A stretch of DNA of 64,000 bases from CAXQUZ01 sp942491145 (GTDB taxonomy: Bacteria > Myxococcota_A > UBA796 > UBA2385), in NCBI GenBank assembly GCA_942491145.1, contig CALOBC010000059.1, positions 124,001-188,000 on the forward strand, in the 5' to 3' direction. The notes beneath the pieces are model-generated. The model saw only the letters and a program-made list of their open reading frames with translations. It was not told the origin of the DNA and searched no databases. Shown here one piece after another: positions 52,541 through 64,000 of the stretch. Position 1 is the stretch's first letter. Every line of letters starts with the position of its first letter. The position numbers were made by a program, and so were the translations under genes.

Positions 52541-53593
52541 ATGCGCCCCATCTCCACTGCTGTCCTGTGCTCGGCCTGTGTCTGTGCAGCCGGTCTGCTC
52601 GCGTGTGCCCCTAAAAACGGCGACAAGGAGCCCGGCGACGGGGGTGTGGCCGACGAGGGTGCTGCCGAAGACACCGCGGCTCAGCCGGGCGACTCGGGCG
52701 ACCCCTCCCCGCGCTGCGCCCCGCCTGATCCCGATCCTGCCCCCACCCGGGAAGGCCACCCCAGCGACGGCTGGCGCTGGACGAAGCAAGGGGTGCTGTT
52801 TCCCGACGGAGACCCGGTGGCCTCCGGCGACGGCGACTTGGGCCCCACCCTCGTGAACACGGGCGACGGGCTGCACTTGGTCTACACCCGCCAGCAGGGC
52901 TCCACCCAGACGCTGTGGTGGTCCACCAGCGACGACGGGCTGGTCTGGTCATCCCCCGAAGCGGCCACGGGCATCGAGGCGGGCACGGGCGACACCCCCA
53001 GCTTGCTCCACGATGGTGACGGCTTTCGGATGTGGTACGGCTCCGGGTCCATCGACCACGCCACGTCGCCCGACGGCCGGGCGTTTTCCCCCACGGGCAC
53101 GGTCCTGCGCACCCCCGATGCCGGTGACTTTGCGAGCCTGTCGCTGATCTACCCCCGGGCCATCGCAACCGACGGGGGCCTCGACCTGTACTACACCGGC
53201 TTTGACGGCGCCCGGTTTGCGATTGGGTTGGTTGAGAGTATCGATGACGGAGGCATCTTCGGTGTTCCATCGCTTGTGTTGGAGCGGGACGAAGAAGGCT
53301 GGGACAACGCAGCAGTGGCCATGCCGATGCCGGTGGATCTGGACGGTGCGCGCTTGCTCTGGTTCGGCGGCTACGACACTGCGACCACCAACCCCGGGCC
53401 GTGGCGGGTGGGCCTGTTGCGCGGGGGTGAGCGCCGTGTGTCGCTGCCCCTGGCCGAAGAAGGCCCCGATGCGTGGTCCACCCGTGACCCGGCCGTGGTG
53501 CGCTGGGGGGACGGCTGGCTCATGGTCTATGTGGGCATGGGAGACGATGGGGTTTACCGCTTGATGGCGGCGAGCTCGGACGTCTGTCCCTGA
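52541..53593 (+). CDS. Lipoprotein with five-bladed propeller-like fold
   Basis: A 350-residue lipoprotein (LLAC, Cys22) with GAGGT before the ATG. A short Gly/Asp/Ala spacer and a Pro-rich stretch lead into repeated blades of the type LHLVYTRQQGSTQTLWWSTSDDGLVWSSPEAA, FRMWYGSGSIDHATSPDG and LDLYYTGFDGARFAIG, typical of GH43/GH32-like or sialidase-like five-bladed propellers. I see no complete catalytic triad, so it may bind sugars without cleaving them. It is divergent from the DUF4157/M15 gene. Confidence 0.78.
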   Translation: MRPISTAVLCSACVCAAGLLACAPKNGDKEPGDGGVADEGAAEDTAAQPGDSGDPSPRCAPPDPDPAPTREGHPSDGWRWTKQGVLFPDGDPVASGDGDLGPTLVNTGDGLHLVYTRQQGSTQTLWWSTSDDGLVWSSPEAATGIEAGTGDTPSLLHDGDGFRMWYGSGSIDHATSPDGRAFSPTGTVLRTPDAGDFASLSLIYPRAIATDGGLDLYYTGFDGARFAIGLVESIDDGGIFGVPSLVLERDEEGWDNAAVAMPMPVDLDGARLLWFGGYDTATTNPGPWRVGLLRGGERRVSLPLAEEGPDAWSTRDPAVVRWGDGWLMVYVGMGDDGVYRLMAASSDVCP

Positions 53594-53618
53594 TCTGCAC
53601 CGACGCAAGACCGCGCAA

Positions 53619-54395
53619 TCAGAACGCCCACCACAGGTTGAGATCCAGCTTGGGCAGCACGTCGGGGACGTTCACCGGGTCTTGGCCAAAGACCTCGAGC
53701 GCCGCGTTGGCTTGGTCCCCGAAGGTCGGTGCATAGCGAAGCCCGCCGCCCAGGCCGATCCGAAAGCGCTTCCAGCCGTAGTTCCACAGCACGCCGGCGT
53801 CGCCTTCGGGGTTGCGGCCGAGCGTGACGGGACCGGCATCGAAGGTGCCCGCAAAGCGCAACACCTGGCGGTCGCTCTTCACCTTGTCGAAGGACAAGGT
53901 GAGCGGAAACTGGCGAAAGCGCAGCAGCTCGGTCGGCCCTTTATAGAAAAAGCCCGCCGTGGCGAGGGTGCCCTTCTCGACCTCGATCTTGGACTGTTGG
54001 ATGCCCAGCCCCACGTTGAGCCGGTTGTACTCGCCCATCAGGATGGAGGACTGCACCCGGATGCGGCCCGTGCGGCTGCTGCCGTTCCAGCTCGTCTCGC
54101 CCCAGCCCGCGAGGGACAGGTCCACGCGGTCGCCGTCCATCACGAGGTACTCCACGCCGGCCTGGGGGCGCACCAGTGAGCCGAGAATGCCGACGTCGAG
54201 CTGGAGGTTGTCGGTCAGACCCCAGTGGGAGAGCGTGGACAGGCGGATCTGTCGGCCGCCGTCCTGCAGCACGTGGGCTGTGCCGAACAGCTCGCCGCTC
54301 TGGAGGGGGGCGTACTCTTCGGCGGGACCCACGGGACCGGACTGGGCGTGGGCGGCGGGAGTGGACACGAGGAGGAGGCTGAGGATCGACGTCAC
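53619..54395 (-). CDS. Outer-membrane beta-barrel-like protein
   Basis: A 258-residue exported protein. The GTG at 54395 is chosen: GGAG lies five bases upstream and a signal peptide follows (SILSLLLVSTPAAHA). The rest is a series of amphipathic strands with alternating polar and hydrophobic residues (LQLDVGILGSLVRPQAGVEYLVM, VDLSLAGWGETSW, FRIGLGGGLRYAPTFG) ending in the aromatic LDLNLWWAF, a typical beta-barrel C-terminal signal recognised by BamA. Function unknown. It converges on the propeller lipoprotein gene. Confidence 0.78.
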   Translation of the reverse strand: MTSILSLLLVSTPAAHAQSGPVGPAEEYAPLQSGELFGTAHVLQDGGRQIRLSTLSHWGLTDNLQLDVGILGSLVRPQAGVEYLVMDGDRVDLSLAGWGETSWNGSSRTGRIRVQSSILMGEYNRLNVGLGIQQSKIEVEKGTLATAGFFYKGPTELLRFRQFPLTLSFDKVKSDRQVLRFAGTFDAGPVTLGRNPEGDAGVLWNYGWKRFRIGLGGGLRYAPTFGDQANAALEVFGQDPVNVPDVLPKLDLNLWWAF

Positions 54396-54439
54396 GGAGG
54401 CTCCAGTGTGAACGGGGGCTTTGGCGGCGGCGGGGGGGC

Positions 54440-55112
54440 TTAGCCCAGCGACGGGGACGGTGGGCGCAGCGCGACGGCAGCCCGGGCCAACGCGGTGATG
54501 GCGGCCCAGTCTCCGGCGTGCACGAGCGCCTTGGGGGCCACCCAAGATCCGCCCACGCACGCCACATTCGGAAGAGCGAGCCAGGTCGGTGCAGTCTGGA
54601 CCGTGATGCCGCCGGTGGGGCAGAAGACCACGCCGGACAAGGGGCTGGAGAAGGCCTTGAGCACGGCAGGACCGCCGGATGCCACCGCGGGGAAGAACTT
54701 CTGGCGGGTGTGGCCGCGCTCTTCGAGGGCCATCACCTCGCTGGCGGTGACCGCACCGGGGAGCAACGGAATGGGGCAGTCGGCGGCGGCATCGAGCAGC
54801 CGGGGGCCCGCGCCAGGGGACACCGCGAAGCATGCGCCGGCGTCCACCGAAGCCTGGAGCTGGGCGGGTGTGCGGACGGTGCCCGTGCCCACGAAGGCGT
54901 CGGGAATGGCCTCTGCAACGGCTTTCACGGCGTCCAGGCTCACCGGCGTGCGCAGGGTGAATTCAAGCACCCGCAGCCCGCCCGCGACGAGGGCCCGGGC
55001 CAGGGGCACGGCGTGGGCCAGCTCGTCCACCACGAGCACGGGGATGACGGGGGCCGAGCGCATCAGCCGGTCCAGGGTGTGCATGTGCAGGGCCATCCCG
55101 GTGGGCTTGGAC

Positions 55113-55120
<8 letters not shown>
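54440..55120 (-). CDS. eda: KDPG aldolase
   Basis: A 226-residue 2-keto-3-deoxy-6-phosphogluconate aldolase, last enzyme of the Entner-Doudoroff pathway; it splits KDPG into pyruvate and glyceraldehyde-3-phosphate. Class I features: the EFTLRTP segment with the catalytic Glu, GTGTVRTPAQ, the Schiff-base lysine in QKFFPA and CPTGGI. The ATG lies inside the edd stop (ATGGCTGA, eight-base overlap), so it is the last gene of the zwf-pgl-edd-eda operon. Confidence 0.95.
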
Positions 55121-56932
<1,812 letters not shown>

Positions 56933-56936
<4 letters not shown>

Positions 56937-57636
56937 GGGGTGGGCTCCGGTGCCGAGAAGTCAGCGAAGATGGTGAGCTGGACGTCATCTTGGAAGAGGA
57001 CGCGACGCACGGGCAGGGCGGTGACGGGACCGGGCGCAAGGGCGGCCTGGAGGGCGGCCTTCTTGGCGGGACCCTCGATGTGGAGCACCAAGGCGCCGGC
57101 TGTGCGCAGGGTGGCCCAGGTCAAGGTCACCCGGGGCTCTGGGGCGCCGGGGGCCGAGGTGGACAGCAGCTCCGGGGGGGCGTCGGGGTCCAGCGCGGTG
57201 TCGAGGCGGTCGCCCCGGGGGAACCACGAGGCGGTGTGGCCGTCGGTGCCCATGCCCAGGATGGCGAGGTCGATGAATTGCAGGATGTCGTCGGTGTCGG
57301 TGCAGGGACGCCCGAGGTCGTCGACGAGGGGCCTCAGCCGGGCGGCGCCGGCGGGACTGCCGGGGGGGCAGAGCAAGCGACGGACGAAGCTGAGGTTGGA
57401 CCGCGGGTGGGTCGGGAGCACACAGCGCTCGTCGACAAGCACCACGGTGACCCGGTCCCAGGCCAGTGGGCGCTGGCAGAGCACCCCAAAGAAGCGCGCA
57501 GGGGTGGACCCACCGGAGACGGCGAGCACGGCGTGGCCCCGGGCCTCGATGGCGATGCTCAGGGTGTTCACGACGGTGTCGGCGAGGGCGCTCGCGAGCT
57601 GTTCACTCGTTGAGAATGGTCTAAACATCGGCATCA

Positions 57637-57637
<1 letters not shown>
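56933..57637 (-). CDS. pgl: 6-phosphogluconolactonase
   Basis: A 234-residue lactonase of the NagB/Pgl fold that opens 6-phosphogluconolactone. Signatures: LAVSGGSTPARFF, VLVDERCVLPTHPRSN and LAILGMGTDGHTASWFPR. The start codon shares one base with the zwf stop (TGATG) and its stop overlaps the edd start (ATGA). Order and coupling show that the whole oxidative branch into ED is made together. Confidence 0.95.
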
Positions 57638-59109
<1,472 letters not shown>

Positions 59110-59560
59110 GGGGCTCCCTGGTGGCTGGAGCGTAGCTCGGTTTAGAGTCACGGATAGGGCCAGCGGCGCGATGGGTGTGCGTCTGGCTGGCGCCGTCGAC
59201 CGGGCCACATCAGCGGGCCAAGTGACCCCAAAGCCAACCGCTGTGGTCTCGGTCGCTGTGCTTCCACGTGGGAACCGAGCAGGATCAGTTTCAGCTCGTG
59301 TCGATGGCTTGCACCGGCCCGTCAGCACCTGCAAGGACTGGGTTAGAGGGTTCCTCCAGAAGACCCTGGTTGAGCAGGGTCGTGTGGACGGTCGTGATGC
59401 CGCTCGAGTCCGTCCCCCGGTGTGCCTGCGATGGGTGACCGAGAACACGGTTGACTCGTTTCAGCGTTCTGCGATGGAAGGGTCATCGCGATCGCGTCGC
59501 CAAGGAGCTATTGGATTGGCCACCAACCGGTGCCCAGTTGGCGTTCCATCCGAGGTTGTC
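59110..59560. other. Divergent intergenic region upstream of zwf
   Basis: A 451-base gap between zwf and a lipoprotein gene. It should contain the ED operon promoter and that of the lipoprotein. The plus strand is open through much of it, but without a start site, signal peptide or family match I do not call a gene. No tRNA or riboswitch-like fold was recognised. Confidence 0.5.
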
Positions 59561-60361
59561 ATGCCCCGTTCTGTCTTGATTCTCACCGCCGCCCTTGCTC
59601 TCGTGGGCTGTCGAGCCAGCGGGAACGTCTGGCTCATTGAAGTCAACACCCAAAAGGGCAATGGCTACTCTTGCACCGAGTCGTCGGCGACCAACTACGC
59701 CGGTGAGCTCGCGGGGGAGACCGAGTCGTCCGGTCCTGTCACCGACACCTACGAGTCCATGGGCTCGAACATCCTGTTCTACGTGAAGCTCGTCGACCTC
59801 GAGAAGGGCACGGGCACCCTCAACAGCGGCGATCTGTTGCTGCCGGGCAAGGAAGGCGACAAGGGCGAGTGGAGCTTTGAGTGGACCAACGCGGATGCAC
59901 ACCGAACGCGGAAGGACCACGATGGCGGGTACACCCTGGAGACCATCGTCGAGGACTCCCAGATGACGGGCATCACGCTCAACCTCGATGGCGACACGGC
60001 CACGGGGGAGATGACGATTGAAGAGCAACAAGCATCGCTCCGTGGGGAGAGCGACACTTGGTCTGAGGCGGTTGCCGAAGACATTGGCAGCTACGGTGAG
60101 CTGAGCTGGAACACGGCCGACGATGGCTGGACGTCCAACACCCGAGAAGAGTCGGACTGCACAGGAGACCCCTGTCGTGTCGAGACCAGCGAGGTCTGCG
60201 GTGCTTCGGCGCCGCTCACCGCCACGCGCACGGACATCTCCGACGAGGGGGACTACTCATCGCTGGCTCGGCTGGTGCAATACGGGTCGTTCAAGACTTC
60301 GAGCAGTTGGTCCTATGGCGGCGACTCAGGCGGCGGCTGGGACTCGGGAGATTGGGAATAG
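59561..60361 (+). CDS. Uncharacterised lipoprotein with Ser/Gly-rich tail
   Basis: A 266-residue lipoprotein (LVGC, Cys17) with GAGG upstream of the ATG. The mature part is acidic and Thr/Ser-rich with alternating beta-strand pattern (DKGEWSFEWTNAD, ITLNLDGDTATGEMTIEEQ), a disulfide candidate pair in CTGDPCRVETSEVC and a Gly/Ser/Trp/Asp tail (GGDSGGGWDSGDWE). No known family. It is probably an outer-membrane lipoprotein. Confidence 0.75.
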   Translation: MPRSVLILTAALALVGCRASGNVWLIEVNTQKGNGYSCTESSATNYAGELAGETESSGPVTDTYESMGSNILFYVKLVDLEKGTGTLNSGDLLLPGKEGDKGEWSFEWTNADAHRTRKDHDGGYTLETIVEDSQMTGITLNLDGDTATGEMTIEEQQASLRGESDTWSEAVAEDIGSYGELSWNTADDGWTSNTREESDCTGDPCRVETSEVCGASAPLTATRTDISDEGDYSSLARLVQYGSFKTSSSWSYGGDSGGGWDSGDWE

Positions 60362-60519
60362 CGGCCAGCGATGGCCGAGGGACTGCACGGCATGCGGTGC
60401 AGTGCCATGGCGTGCTGAGGCCGTTGACCGCCTGGATGTCCGTCGGGAAGTGCCCGGGAGACCCTCCAGACCTCGGGTCTGCTTGAGGTGCGTGCCTTCC
60501 ATGGTCCTTCACGGCACTG

Positions 60520-60927
60520 CTACCCCACCGCCCCCCAATACAACCACTCTCCGTCCCGCAACACAAAGCGCGAGTGTTCCCCCGTGACATCGGAGATCCC
60601 ACCCATCTTGACGCGCACCTCGAAGCTCACCTTGCCCTCGTCCCCCACCGGCTCCGGGGCGTCCAGGATCGTCAGCTTCTGGAAGACCGCGCTCTCGATG
60701 CTGCGCTCAATGGCGTCTTGCCAGGCGTCTTCGTCCTCTCGCCAGTGGGGGCCGTCGGGGGCGGTGGTCTCGATGATGTAGTCGACGTCGCCCAGGGCAT
60801 AGGCCGTGTAGCGGGAGCGCATCAGCTCCAGCGGGGTCTTCGCCAAGCGACCCGCCAAGATGGGGCCACAGCAGCGGCTGCGCTTGCGGCCCGTGTCGCA
60901 ACGGCACCGGGGGGTCGGTCGGGGCAT
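60520..60927 (-). CDS. YchJ-family protein
   Basis: A 135-residue YchJ-like (UPF0225) protein: an N-terminal SEC-C-like cysteine motif CRCDTGRKRSRCCGPIL, which binds zinc in relatives, followed by the NTF2-like domain (ELMRSRYTAYALGDVDYIIETT...W...F.V.VKMGG..HSRFVLRDGEWLYWGAV). The function of the family is not established. The ATG at 60927 starts directly before the Cys motif. Confidence 0.9.
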   Translation of the reverse strand: MPRPTPRCRCDTGRKRSRCCGPILAGRLAKTPLELMRSRYTAYALGDVDYIIETTAPDGPHWREDEDAWQDAIERSIESAVFQKLTILDAPEPVGDEGKVSFEVRVKMGGISDVTGEHSRFVLRDGEWLYWGAVG

Positions 60928-60962
60928 GAGCTTCTCCAGTTCAAGATCGTCAAAATGACGTG

Positions 60963-61559
60963 TTAATGACCACTCTCGGGCTGTCTGGCCCGGTGGCGGG
61001 CCTGGACACTCTCGCCCTCTACACTGGCTTGGGTGTCGAGGCTTGGCGGCGGCGTGGTGCCCACCACCTCACACAAGGTGGCCTCCAGCTCGGGCAGCTG
61101 GCCCTCGGCGTGGGAGACCTGCAAGCCGATGCCCAGGATGGTCGCCACCACCGAGACCAAGGCAAAGACCCCCGCACCGATGAGGCCCGTGGTGCCCAGC
61201 TCTTGGGACAACGGCCACGCTGCCGCCATCATCCCCAGCGGCAGCACCACCAGCACGGCTGCGCGCAGCTCCCACACCAGCCACGGGGGGATGCCCAGGT
61301 CGCCGACCAGCCGGCTGCCCCCCGATGCGGTGGGCTCGATCCGCCCCCTGAAGACCGGCTGGAGCAGCGTCCACCAGTCCCGCTTGGACAGGCCCACCCG
61401 CACCCGGTCGGCGCGCACCCGTCCCTTCAGCGGCTTCGTCCCTTTGAACGGACTGCCCTGAAACGGCAGCAAGCTCCAGCGGGTGGCCGTCGACAGCCGC
61501 GACTCCAGCTCCGCCGGTGACAGGGGGCTGGTCTGGTCGATCTGGAGGGACTTGGGCAT
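60963..61559 (-). CDS. Uncharacterised protein with two membrane helices
   Basis: A 198-residue protein. Residues 1-95 are a soluble part with a basic strand pattern (FKGTKPLKGRVRADRVRVGLSKRDWWTLLQPVFRGRIEP), then two membrane helices at about 97-115 and 121-143, and a Glu-rich C-terminal tail. The N-terminal half resembles small DUF-type domains that occur before membrane anchors, but I cannot name it. It lies between the YchJ-like and YheT-like genes on the same strand. Confidence 0.65.
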   Translation of the reverse strand: MPKSLQIDQTSPLSPAELESRLSTATRWSLLPFQGSPFKGTKPLKGRVRADRVRVGLSKRDWWTLLQPVFRGRIEPTASGGSRLVGDLGIPPWLVWELRAAVLVVLPLGMMAAAWPLSQELGTTGLIGAGVFALVSVVATILGIGLQVSHAEGQLPELEATLCEVVGTTPPPSLDTQASVEGESVQARHRARQPESGH

Positions 61560-61583
61560 AGGGACCTTGTGCAGGTCGGGCCT

Positions 61584-62645
61584 CTATGCGACCGGATCTG
61601 GCCCGGCGAGCTTGCCCCCACGCACCTGGTCCAACCACTCGGGGATGCGCTGCTCCAGCCAGTATGCGGGCGTGCCCCCCTTGCCCCCGGCGACAAAGCC
61701 CACGTGGCCACCCTTCTCAGACAGCTCCAGCGTGACGTGGGGCGACAGCTCTTCGGGTTGGGGCAAAATCTCGGGCACCATGAACGGGTCGTCGATGCTG
61801 TTGACGATGAGTGTGGGCCGCTGGATCGCCCGCAGCAAGGGCCGGCTGGACGCCCGCTCGTAGTAGTCCAGCGCGCTGTCGAAGTGGTGCACCGGTGCGG
61901 TGAACGCCGCGTCGAACTCCCAGAAGCTGCGGGCCCGCATCGCCGCGTCCAAGTCGACGACGTCTTTGAGCAGCTCCTCCCGCTCCATCATCCGGGTGCG
62001 GACCCGGCGCAACAGCACGGTCTGGTAGCCCCGGGACACGCCCGTGTTCAGCTTGTCGGCGCACGGCCGCAGCTCCATCGGCACCGACACCGCCACAGCC
62101 CCGTCCAGCGGCGCTTCGACCCCCTGCTCGCCGAGCAAGCGCAACAGCACATTGCCCCCCATCGAGAAGCCCACCCCGAAGCGGGGACGGTCCGGGTAGC
62201 GGTGAGCGAGGTCGCGCAGGACCTCCAGCGGATCGGCTGTCATGCCCGAGTGGTAGGTCGTTGTGCGCAAGTTCGGGCGCGGACCGCACCCACGAAAGTG
62301 AAACTGGCACACCCGCCAGCCGGACTGGGCGAGCCGTGCGCTGAGGCCCCGGATGTAGGCGCTGTTGGCCGACCCGCCGATGCCATGCAGCAAGACGACG
62401 ATGGGCCCCGACTCGGGACCCGTCCACGCCAGCTCCAGAAAGTCCCCGTCCGACAGCGTGAAGGTCTCCCACACCACCCCCTCAAGCGGCCGCACCCGGC
62501 GCACCACATTGGGGTAGATCGTCTGGCCGTGGGCACTTCGCAGCCACCAGGCGGGTCGAAAGCTGCTGGGGATGATGGTGCCTGGCACGGAATGCTCGCT
62601 GTAGTGACGCCGGACCTGCGCGGGGGCACGATGCCGCGCGATCAT
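61584..62645 (-). CDS. YheT-family alpha/beta hydrolase
   Basis: A 353-residue hydrolase of the YheT (EMB8/ABHD1-3) group. VVLLHGIGGSANSAYI gives the oxyanion loop, GFSMGGNVLLR the nucleophile Ser elbow, IDDPFMVPE the acid and KGGHVGFV the catalytic His. Members act on acyl lipids or short esters. The ATG at 62645 is used; a GTG ~19 codons later is a possible alternative. It is divergent from ilvE. Confidence 0.9.
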   Translation of the reverse strand: MIARHRAPAQVRRHYSEHSVPGTIIPSSFRPAWWLRSAHGQTIYPNVVRRVRPLEGVVWETFTLSDGDFLELAWTGPESGPIVVLLHGIGGSANSAYIRGLSARLAQSGWRVCQFHFRGCGPRPNLRTTTYHSGMTADPLEVLRDLAHRYPDRPRFGVGFSMGGNVLLRLLGEQGVEAPLDGAVAVSVPMELRPCADKLNTGVSRGYQTVLLRRVRTRMMEREELLKDVVDLDAAMRARSFWEFDAAFTAPVHHFDSALDYYERASSRPLLRAIQRPTLIVNSIDDPFMVPEILPQPEELSPHVTLELSEKGGHVGFVAGGKGGTPAYWLEQRIPEWLDQVRGGKLAGPDPVA

Positions 62646-62704
62646 CGGTGTGGGGGAAGGGCCGCAAGCGGGCTAACCCCTCCGCCCGAAACCGAGGAGC
62701 AGGC

Positions 62705-63613
62705 ATGGGTATCGAGAGCGCGTACATCTGGATGGACGGGGAGCTGGTGCCTTACGCCGATGCGCAGGTCCACGTGCTCTCCCACACGCTGCACTACGGG
62801 CTGGGTGTGTTTGAGGGCATCCGTGCATACGAACAGCCCGACGGCCGGGCGGGCATCTTCCGCCTGGGTCCCCACATGCGCCGGTTCATGGACTCGGCCA
62901 AGATGACCCGCATCACGGTGCCCTACACCCAAGCGGAGCTTGAGGCGGCGTGTCGCCAGACGCTGGACGCCAACGACTTCAAGAGCGCCTACCTGCGCCC
63001 ACTGGCCTTCATGGGCGCGGGCCTGATGGGGCTGGGCGCCACGAAGAACCCCATCCGCACGGTCATCGCGTCGTGGGAGTGGGGCGCATACCTGGGGGAC
63101 GAGGGCTTGACTCAGGGTGTCGACGTCGCGGTCTCCAGCTTCACGCGCCACCACGTGAACTCCAGCCTCCAGCGTGCCAAGGTGGTGGGCCACTACGTCA
63201 ACTCGATCTTGGCCCGCTACGAAGCGAACGAAAATGGCTTCCACGAGGCCATCATGCTCGACTCCAACGGCTTCGTGGCCGAGGGCACGGGCGAGAACAT
63301 CTTTGTGATTCGAGACGGCGAGGTGATGACCCCGCCGGTGACCAACATCCTGGGCGGCGTGACCCGCGACACGGTGCTCCAGATCTTGGCCCGCGAAGGG
63401 GTGCCGGTGAAGGAGCAATTCTTCGGCCGCGACGCGCTGTACTGCGCCGATGAGATCTTCATGGTGGGCACGGCCGCCGAGGTCACGCCCATTCGCTCGG
63501 TGGACCGGCGAAAGGTGGGGCCCCCCGGTCCGATCACCCAGAAGGTGCAGCAAGTGTACCTTGACGGTGTTCGGGGCAAGGTGGACTGGATGCGGCCCTT
63601 CATCACCGTCTGA
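62705..63613 (+). CDS. ilvE: Branched-chain amino acid aminotransferase
   Basis: A 302-residue class IV PLP aminotransferase (fold type IV) that interconverts Leu/Ile/Val and their keto acids. Signatures: YGLGVFEGIRAY, the PLP lysine in SLQRAKVVGHYVNSILA, EGTGENIFVI and DEIFMVGTAAEVTPI. AGGAG lies upstream of the ATG. Length and motifs fit IlvE and not D-amino acid transaminase. It is a standalone gene. Confidence 0.95.
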   Translation: MGIESAYIWMDGELVPYADAQVHVLSHTLHYGLGVFEGIRAYEQPDGRAGIFRLGPHMRRFMDSAKMTRITVPYTQAELEAACRQTLDANDFKSAYLRPLAFMGAGLMGLGATKNPIRTVIASWEWGAYLGDEGLTQGVDVAVSSFTRHHVNSSLQRAKVVGHYVNSILARYEANENGFHEAIMLDSNGFVAEGTGENIFVIRDGEVMTPPVTNILGGVTRDTVLQILAREGVPVKEQFFGRDALYCADEIFMVGTAAEVTPIRSVDRRKVGPPGPITQKVQQVYLDGVRGKVDWMRPFITV

Positions 63614-63691
63614 TCCCGGGCCCTCGGCGGGCGGGAGCGGGCGGCTCGGCTGGGCCATGATGGCCGCACAGCCGCCGGAACTGAGGTCACG

Positions 63692-64000
63692 ATGTCGATG
63701 GACTCCCTGTACCCCCCTGAGTATGCGTTCGCTGTGGGTCTGGGGGTTCGCCTATTGGGCACTGGTGTGTTTACCTTGATGGTGCGGCGGTCGCTGCGCC
63801 GGGCCGGGCTTGGGGCGACGACCTCCGAAGAACACGACTGGGCGGGCATTCTCAGCTTTGTTGTCGGCTACTTGATGCTGATGGTTGTGGTGTCGGACGT
63901 GCTGGAGGGCCCCGCCGGGATCGCGGTGTCCCGCTTGGCCGGGGTGGTGGCCACATTGCTCCCGGCCGGCGTGGTGCTGGCGGCGGCGCAAGTGCGGGCA
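63692..64000 (+). CDS. Membrane protein, 3' truncated by window edge
   Basis: An open frame of 103 codons running off the window. GAGG lies upstream of the ATG. It has hydrophobic segments at about 12-31, 48-66 and 79-98 with a charged loop (RRSLRRAGLGATTSEEHDW) between, so it is a polytopic inner-membrane protein with at least three helices. No family is recognisable from this part. Confidence 0.6.
   Translation, partial: MSMDSLYPPEYAFAVGLGVRLLGTGVFTLMVRRSLRRAGLGATTSEEHDWAGILSFVVGYLMLMVVVSDVLEGPAGIAVSRLAGVVATLLPAGVVLAAAQVRA

Noticed and set aside
59110..59560. Possible tRNA or riboswitch in the gap upstream of zwf
   Set aside because: No cloverleaf, no T-loop GTTCGA pattern and no conserved riboswitch core found by eye.

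Overview
The window is about 64 kb of GC-rich, densely coded bacterial DNA. I see roughly 57 protein genes and no rRNA, tRNA, CRISPR array, transposase or phage gene. About a dozen lipoproteins, Gly-Asp/Ser-rich spacers behind several lipoboxes, a MopE-type metal-binding repeat protein, a DUF1592/DUF1552 pair, choice-of-anchor and beta-helix surface proteins and calpain- and DUF4157-type proteins together suggest a myxobacterium-like organism (Myxococcota, formerly Deltaproteobacteria). That placement is inferred from gene content only.

Layout. 0-8.9 kb: end of a GCS2-type carboxylate-amine ligase gene, an N-formylglutamate amidohydrolase, a large propeller-type hybrid histidine kinase, an amidohydrolase and an unknown protein. 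8.9-12.7 kb: regulator modules (TetR with a DUF4336 protein; a membrane protein with a small XRE repressor), an RluA pseudouridine synthase and a CvfB-like S1 protein. 13-28 kb: surface and lipoprotein genes, a TetR/sterol-desaturase pair, a glycosyltransferase and the DUF1592-DUF1552-DUF5648 operon. 28-31.8 kb: glutathione peroxidase, a lipoprotein, an ArsR-SRPBCC-SRPBCC operon and an SDR.

31.9-37.1 kb: an eight-gene operon resembling a very compact type II secretion/type IV pilus assembly module (pseudopilin, three GspF-like membrane proteins, GspE-like ATPase, two more pseudopilins, a GspK/PilX-like minor protein). Every junction overlaps. This is the best candidate here for an undescribed system. 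37.1-40.7 kb: a Gly-Asp lipoprotein, an OmpA-type lipoprotein and a BlaI-BlaR1(M56)-lipoprotein operon with a candidate operator.

40.7-54.4 kb: secreted or exported proteins. Three of them (a C39-like cysteine peptidase, a calpain-like peptidase coupled to a beta-helix protein, and a DUF4157-like/M15 peptidoglycan peptidase) share a short N-terminal GN-x-AL motif of the kind found in proteins linked to contractile injection systems. A 119-bp imperfect repeat with a perfect 14-bp hairpin lies beside the last one. 54.4-59.1 kb: a complete, overlapping Entner-Doudoroff operon zwf-pgl-edd-eda on the minus strand. 59.1-64 kb: a lipoprotein, a YchJ-like protein, a membrane protein, a YheT-like hydrolase, ilvE and the start of a membrane protein cut by the window edge.

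Translational coupling by ATGA/GTGA overlaps is the rule inside operons and was used to choose many starts.
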